The notes beneath the pieces are model-generated. The model made no database searches and was not told the origin of the DNA. It was given only the letters and a program-made list of their open reading frames with translations. Below, piece by piece: positions 60,171 to 64,000 of a DNA stretch of 64,000 bases. The position numbers and the translations under genes were made by a program. Location of the stretch: positions 806,001-870,000 of the forward strand of contig OZ242020.1 of NCBI GenBank assembly GCA_965204875.1. Direction: 5' to 3'. Each line of letters starts with the position of its first letter. Positions within the stretch are counted from its first letter, which is position 1. Source of the DNA: Aldehydirespirator sp965204875 (GTDB lineage Bacteria; Actinomycetota; Acidimicrobiia; Acidimicrobiales; Aldehydirespiratoraceae).

Positions 60171-61385
60171 CACACGTGAGGAGATCCCGGTCAGCACCTC
60201 GTAGGCGATGGTTCCGAGACGCTGCGCGACCTCCGTGGCCGTGATCTCCTCGGAGTCCTGCCGGCCTATCAGCACCACCTCGTCGTCGACGGCGACCGCG
60301 TCGGAGATCGCCGGATGGGGAACCACCATCAGCTGGTCCATCGTCACCGCACCGACGATCCGGCAGCGCCGGCCCCGCAACAGCACCTCCACGCCGGCCG
60401 CGCCGCTGTCGCGCCGCACGCCGTCGGCGTAGCCGATCGACACCGTGGCCACGCGTGTCACCTGCTCCGCGTGCCAGCAGCGGCCGTAGGACACGCTCTC
60501 GCCGGCTGCAACGTCGCGCAGCGCGCTCACACGCGACACCAGCGACAGCGCCGGCTCGAGCGATTGCGAACCACCCGCCCGGCCTGCCAGCTCCGCCGAC
60601 GGTGGCACCCCGTAGCAGGCGATGCCGGCCCGCACGAGGTCGAGCCGGGTGTCGGGATGCGCGATCAGGCCGGCCGAGTTGGCGGCGTGGGTCATGGGCG
60701 CCTCCAGCCCGAGCCGGCGCAACCCGGCCAGCGCCGCCTCGAAGCGACGCATCTGCTCGGCGGTGAAGGGATCGTCGGGTGCGTCGGCGACCGCCAGGTG
60801 CGTCCAGGCGGCCTCGAGGCGCAGGCGCGGCGCGGCCGAGCGCAGCGCGCCTGCAACCTCCCGCAGCCGGCCCGGAGCCGCGCCCATACGGTGCATCCCG
60901 GTATCGATCTTGAGGTGGACGCGCCGCGGCGGGCCGCCGGCGGAGGCGAGCGCTCTGATGCCCGCTGCCGATGCCACTGTGAAACGCACCTGCTCGGGGC
61001 ATGACCGCACAGCCTCGGGGAGCTGAGACGGCGGGATCTCAGAGAGCACCAGCACGGCGGGCCGGCCGGCCGCGGTGCTGTCGTCAGCACGGATGTCAGC
61101 GACCTCGGAGGCCTCGTTCACCGTTGCGACCGCCAGCCAGGTCGCTCCTGCCGACACCGCGGCGAGCGAGGCGGCGGGCGCTCCGTGGCCGTAGCCGCCC
61201 GCCTTGACCACTGCGCACAGCTCGGCGCCGCCGGCCAGGGCCGCAAGGTGCCTCACGTTGGCCTCGATGGCGGCGGGACGCACGAGCGCCGTCGCCGCCG
61301 CCGGAGTGCGGGTGGTGACCGGTGCGGCCAGAGAAAGCCCATCGGCAGCGACCGCCACAGGCCGCACATCGTCAGCCGAGGTCAC
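60153..61385 (-). CDS. alr: Alanine racemase
   Basis: Makes D-alanine for peptidoglycan. The 410-residue PLP enzyme has the cofactor Lys61 in CAVVKAGGYGHGA, RVHLKIDTGMHRMG, GIACYGVPPS and the second catalytic Tyr in ESVSYGRCW followed by VSIGYADGVRR. It starts with GTG 61385, overlapping the nnr stop (GTGA). Confidence 0.95.
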   Translation of the reverse strand: MTSADDVRPVAVAADGLSLAAPVTTRTPAAATALVRPAAIEANVRHLAALAGGAELCAVVKAGGYGHGAPAASLAAVSAGATWLAVATVNEASEVADIRADDSTAAGRPAVLVLSEIPPSQLPEAVRSCPEQVRFTVASAAGIRALASAGGPPRRVHLKIDTGMHRMGAAPGRLREVAGALRSAAPRLRLEAAWTHLAVADAPDDPFTAEQMRRFEAALAGLRRLGLEAPMTHAANSAGLIAHPDTRLDLVRAGIACYGVPPSAELAGRAGGSQSLEPALSLVSRVSALRDVAAGESVSYGRCWHAEQVTRVATVSIGYADGVRRDSGAAGVEVLLRGRRCRIVGAVTMDQLMVVPHPAISDAVAVDDEVVLIGRQDSEEITATEVAQRLGTIAYEVLTGISSRVPRQIV

Positions 61386-62731
61386 GGCGTGACCGCGGCG
61401 AGCGCGGCGACCAGATCGCTGGCGATGATGCGGCCGGCTCCCAGGTGTGCTGCGGCCCGGCCGTGCAGGTGCGCGGCCTCGGCCACGCGGTCGACCAGGC
61501 GCGTGCTGCCGAAGGCGGCGAGCCTGCCCGCGATGATTCCGGTCAGCACGTCGCCCGTGCCCGCCGTCGCCAGCCTGGGATCACCGCTGCCAACAATACG
61601 TGTGCCGCCGCCGGGGGCCGCGACCACGGTGGGGCCGCCCTTGAGCAGGACCACCGCCCCCAGCGCGGCTGCGGCGGCCCGAGCCGCGCCGATCCGGTCA
61701 GCGCCGGGCCGGCGCCCGGTGAGTGCCTCCATCTCGGCGTCATGGGGGGTCAGCACCACGGGAGCGCGCACTTCGCGCAGGTGCGCCATCGCGGCCGCGA
61801 CCGCAGGCTCTCGCAGCAGTCGCAGGGCGTCGGCGTCCAAGACGGCGGGCAGTCCCAGCCGGAGTGCCTCAACCAGGCGGGCCTGCGCCTCGACACCGGT
61901 TCCGAGGCCCGGACCTGCGGCGACCACCCCGAAGCGACCCGCCTCCAGGCGAAGCGGAGGCTCGGAGCGAACGACCTCGACGGGTGCGGGGACCCCCGCT
62001 GGCACCGGGGCGCTGAGATGCACCATGCGGGCGCCGCTGCGCAGCGCCGCCGCGCAGGTGAGCGCCGCCGCGCCGCCCATGCCGGGCGATCCGGCGACCA
62101 CGAGCAGCGCCGCATGCCACTTGTGGGTGGCGCCCGTGCCTGCCGGCAGCGGCTCGATGTCGGAGTCGCAGACCAGCGCGCACCGCTCAAGCGCCTCGGA
62201 TCCGACCTGCAGGCCGATGTCGGCCACGGTCACCTTGCCGCAGGCGGGCGGGCCGGCGGCGAGCAGCAGCCCCGGCTTGAGCGCCGCGAACGTGACCGTG
62301 CGGCGCGCCTGCCAGAGGGGGCCGCCGAGGATCCGGCCGGTCAGGCCGTCGAGGCCGCTGGGAATGTCCACGGCCAGCACCGGGGCCTGGCGGCGGGCCC
62401 GCGCCGGCGCGGAGAAGGGCCGGGACAGGCCCGTGCCGAAGGCGGCGTCGATGTACAGATCGGCATCGGGCAGCGGTGCCGGGGCGTCGGGCGCCGCTGC
62501 CACCTCCACCCGCACCCCGGCCCGCCTCAGCCGGCGCGCCGCGGCCCTGCCGTCCGCACCGTTGTTGCCGGGGCCGGCCAGCACCACGACACGCCGCCCG
62601 TAGCGGCCGTCCATCACCTCCACCGCAGCTCTGGCGACCGCAGCCCCCGCCCGCTCGATGAGCACCTCGACCGGCTCGGGCGCGGCCTCGTCGATGGCCG
62701 CCATCTCCGCCGGCGTCACGATCGGGATCAT
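61382..62731 (-). CDS. nnr: Bifunctional NAD(P)H-hydrate repair enzyme
   Basis: Repairs hydrated NAD(P)H. The N-terminal half (about 1-200) is the YjeF_N epimerase domain (VVVLAGPGNNGADGRAAARRLRRAG, VDIPSGLDG). The C-terminal half (about 215-449) is the ADP-dependent dehydratase of ribokinase-like fold, ending with GTGDVLTGIIAGRLA. The length, 449, is normal for the fused form. It overlaps acpS and alr on either side by four bases. Confidence 0.94.
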   Translation of the reverse strand: MIPIVTPAEMAAIDEAAPEPVEVLIERAGAAVARAAVEVMDGRYGRRVVVLAGPGNNGADGRAAARRLRRAGVRVEVAAAPDAPAPLPDADLYIDAAFGTGLSRPFSAPARARRQAPVLAVDIPSGLDGLTGRILGGPLWQARRTVTFAALKPGLLLAAGPPACGKVTVADIGLQVGSEALERCALVCDSDIEPLPAGTGATHKWHAALLVVAGSPGMGGAAALTCAAALRSGARMVHLSAPVPAGVPAPVEVVRSEPPLRLEAGRFGVVAAGPGLGTGVEAQARLVEALRLGLPAVLDADALRLLREPAVAAAMAHLREVRAPVVLTPHDAEMEALTGRRPGADRIGAARAAAAALGAVVLLKGGPTVVAAPGGGTRIVGSGDPRLATAGTGDVLTGIIAGRLAAFGSTRLVDRVAEAAHLHGRAAAHLGAGRIIASDLVAALAAVTP

Positions 62732-63177
62732 CGCGACAGGGCGACTACCGTCGCCTGCGCGAGGCTACAGGTGTGCGAGAGGGTGAGCAGCCATCCGCCG
62801 ACGCCGTGCGCGCCCGCGGTCGCGGCGGCCTGCCCGTGCAGCAGCAGCGCCGGCTGGCCGCCGGAGTCGCGGACGACCTCGATCTCCGACATCCGCATAC
62901 CGCCCAGACCGAGGCCGAGAGCTTTCAGCGTGGCCTCCTTGGCGGCGAAGCGCGCCGCCAGGCGCTGTGACGGGTCTGCCGCCCGCCCGGCATATGCGAG
63001 CTCGCCCTCTGTGAACAGCCGCCCCGACACCGAGGGCTGCCGCTGGATCACCCGGCGGAACCTGTCGATGTCCACCAGGTCGCACCCGATGCCGACGAGA
63101 CCTGGTGCCAGGGCACTGCGACCCGCTATCGGGGCGCCGCTGCCGGATTGGGTCACCCCGCTGACAATATCGAGCAC
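62728..63177 (-). CDS. acpS: Holo-[acyl-carrier-protein] synthase
   Basis: Attaches 4'-phosphopantetheine to acyl carrier proteins. The 149-residue protein has the magnesium-binding Asp in VGIGCDLVDIDRF and the Glu in RFAAKEATLKALG. The first ~25 residues are extra to the usual AcpS start; an internal start near GIGCDLV is possible. It is coupled to nnr. Confidence 0.93.
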   Translation of the reverse strand: MLDIVSGVTQSGSGAPIAGRSALAPGLVGIGCDLVDIDRFRRVIQRQPSVSGRLFTEGELAYAGRAADPSQRLAARFAAKEATLKALGLGLGGMRMSEIEVVRDSGGQPALLLHGQAAATAGAHGVGGWLLTLSHTCSLAQATVVALSR

Positions 63178-63197
63178 CGGCCGCTGCGAGCCGTTGC

Positions 63198-63299
63198 GTC
63201 AGGGAGCTCGCGTGCGCTCAGTGACTCCGCCCGCAGGGCAGGGCCACCTGCCTGCAACACTGGGTGTCAGGGAGCTCGCGTGCGCTCAGTGACCCCGCC
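63198..63299. repeat. Tandem duplication of glmS-like gene 3' end (68-bp offset)
   Basis: A 34-bp unit starting GTCAGGGAGCTCGCGTGCGC occurs at 63198 and 63266 with one mismatch. The second copy contains the stop of the gene at 63286. Confidence 0.95.
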
Positions 63300-64000
63300 A
63301 GCGCTCGGCGAGCTCGGCAATGGGCGCCGTGAGCAGGTCCACCGCGGCTATGCCTGCGAGCAGGGACTCGTCGAAGTCGGGCTCGGTCTCGGTCACAGCG
63401 TCGCGCAGCTCCGAGTAGCGGTTGCGGTATCCCTGCAGCATGCCCCGGGCCGCGGCCACCGACAGCCGCGGCGCGAAGCGGACATGCAGGAGGGTGATCC
63501 CGACCGTTGCGCCGGCGGCCACCTCGGGAACCAGTATCACCGTGCGACCGTCGTAGCGGCCCCGCGCCACCAGCAGGCTGCGCTCTGCGGCCACCGTGCG
63601 CTTGGTGCCGGTGAGCCTCGGCGCGGCCACGGTGCGCGACACGATGCCCGCCGCGATCCCGCCCTGGCTCACGACCACCGCCGCCCCGGGCTCCTGCAGC
63701 TGGTACCGGGTGTGTCCCAGCACCTCCTCCACCGAGGGAGCGAGGCCGGCCAGGGTCTGCAGCGAGGAGTAGGCGAGGTGATCCCGGGGCGCGCCCGCGG
63801 CCAGCACCGCCTGGCTGAGGGGCGTCTCCAGCAGCGTCTGGTCGGAGCGGGAGATCCCCACGGTCACGGTCTTGGCCTGGTGACGGATGGCGTCGATGGG
63901 CCGGGTCAGCTGATCGATGGCCTCGGTGAGCGCCGCCGTCAAGTCGTCGAGCACCGCGGCCGGCGTCCCGATCCGCCCGTGCTCGACCTCGTAGGCGTCG
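63286..64000 (-). CDS. C-terminal part of a GlmS-like/SIS-type protein, partial
   Basis: The frame continues past the right edge (EVEHGRIGTPAAVLDDLTAAL). The visible ~238 residues contain AIRHQAKTVTVGISRSDQTL, HLAYSSLQTLAGLAPSVEEVLGHTRYQL and VSQGGIAAGIVSR. This is not the standard short GlmS end, but the position next to acpS-nnr-alr is that of glmS in actinobacteria. I consider it the extra C-terminal domain of a long GlmS-like enzyme. The identity rests mainly on gene order. Confidence 0.45.
   Translation of the reverse strand, partial: DAYEVEHGRIGTPAAVLDDLTAALTEAIDQLTRPIDAIRHQAKTVTVGISRSDQTLLETPLSQAVLAAGAPRDHLAYSSLQTLAGLAPSVEEVLGHTRYQLQEPGAAVVVSQGGIAAGIVSRTVAAPRLTGTKRTVAAERSLLVARGRYDGRTVILVPEVAAGATVGITLLHVRFAPRLSVAAARGMLQGYRNRYSELRDAVTETEPDFDESLLAGIAAVDLLTAPIAELAERWRGH

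Overview
The window is high-GC DNA, probably from an actinobacterium. Supporting signs are the gene order glmS-like, acpS, nnr, alr, tsaE, tsaB, tsaD, groES, groEL, guaB3, guaA, pcrA (all read from the minus strand), a Cys-less GuaB3, a CIRCE operator in front of groES, a GOLPH3/GPP34 protein and many GTG starts with 4-base stop/start overlaps. A DMSP lyase-like gene, a compatible-solute ABC transporter, a complete mannitol PTS and SLH-domain surface proteins suggest a marine, alga- or host-associated member, perhaps Acidimicrobiia. That placement is inference.

Layout. 0-7.2 kb: start of a membrane-anchored hendecad-repeat protein, a DddP-like DMSP lyase and an OpuA/ProU-type importer. 7.2-8.6 kb: a small acidic protein and an SDR enzyme. 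8.7-18.1 kb: a self-contained PTS locus (mannitol IIC, IIB, IIA, HPr, an unknown 100-residue protein, a PRD regulator, Enzyme I, a membrane protein, a PfkB kinase and a double-Rossmann zinc dehydrogenase). 18.5-21.9 kb: ileS. 22.0-28.1 kb: a lower-GC island. It holds a Tat-exported Cys-rich protein with limited MauA resemblance, an SLH/seven-repeat RCC1 protein, MauE-, MauD- and CcdA/MauF-like genes, and a lipoprotein sharing a domain with the Cys-rich protein. 28.2-34.1 kb: a 2OG-Fe(II) oxygenase, nrdAB and GPP34. 34.2-42.7 kb: aldehyde dehydrogenase, a branched-chain amino-acid-type ABC transporter with a LivM-LivG fusion, and an aromatic amino acid decarboxylase. 42.8-51.6 kb: pcrA, a two-gene transsulfuration cassette (cystathionine beta-synthase and MetB/CGL type) flanked by inverted copies of the guaA 3' end, guaA, guaB3 and a Nudix gene. 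51.7-64 kb: groEL/groES, tsaD/B/E, a P1 peptidase, a poly-Thr SLH protein, alr, nnr, acpS and the end of a glmS-like gene.

Four features stand out. (1) The 22-28 kb island looks like an undescribed system: a secreted disulfide-rich protein is encoded beside MauD/MauE-type maturation genes, but the TTQ tryptophan position seems not to be conserved. (2) The CcdA/MauF-like gene has an in-frame TGA where that superfamily carries its redox cysteine, followed at once by a perfect hairpin, so selenocysteine and nonsense mutation both need testing. (3) Poly-C tracts of 10-12 bases lie at the starts of surface and island genes. Loss of one C would fuse a well-initiated upstream reading frame to the Cys-rich protein, which is the layout of a phase-variable gene. 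(4) Tandem duplications with a period of about 61-73 bp recur at gene ends and inside protein linkers at about eleven places, as if one process keeps extending genes.

The metabolic parts fit together. DMSP import and cleavage, and mannitol uptake through to fructose 1,6-bisphosphate, both use algal osmolytes. The decarboxylase, aldehyde dehydrogenase and amino-acid importer could feed or receive amines. No tRNA, rRNA, CRISPR array or transposase was recognised.
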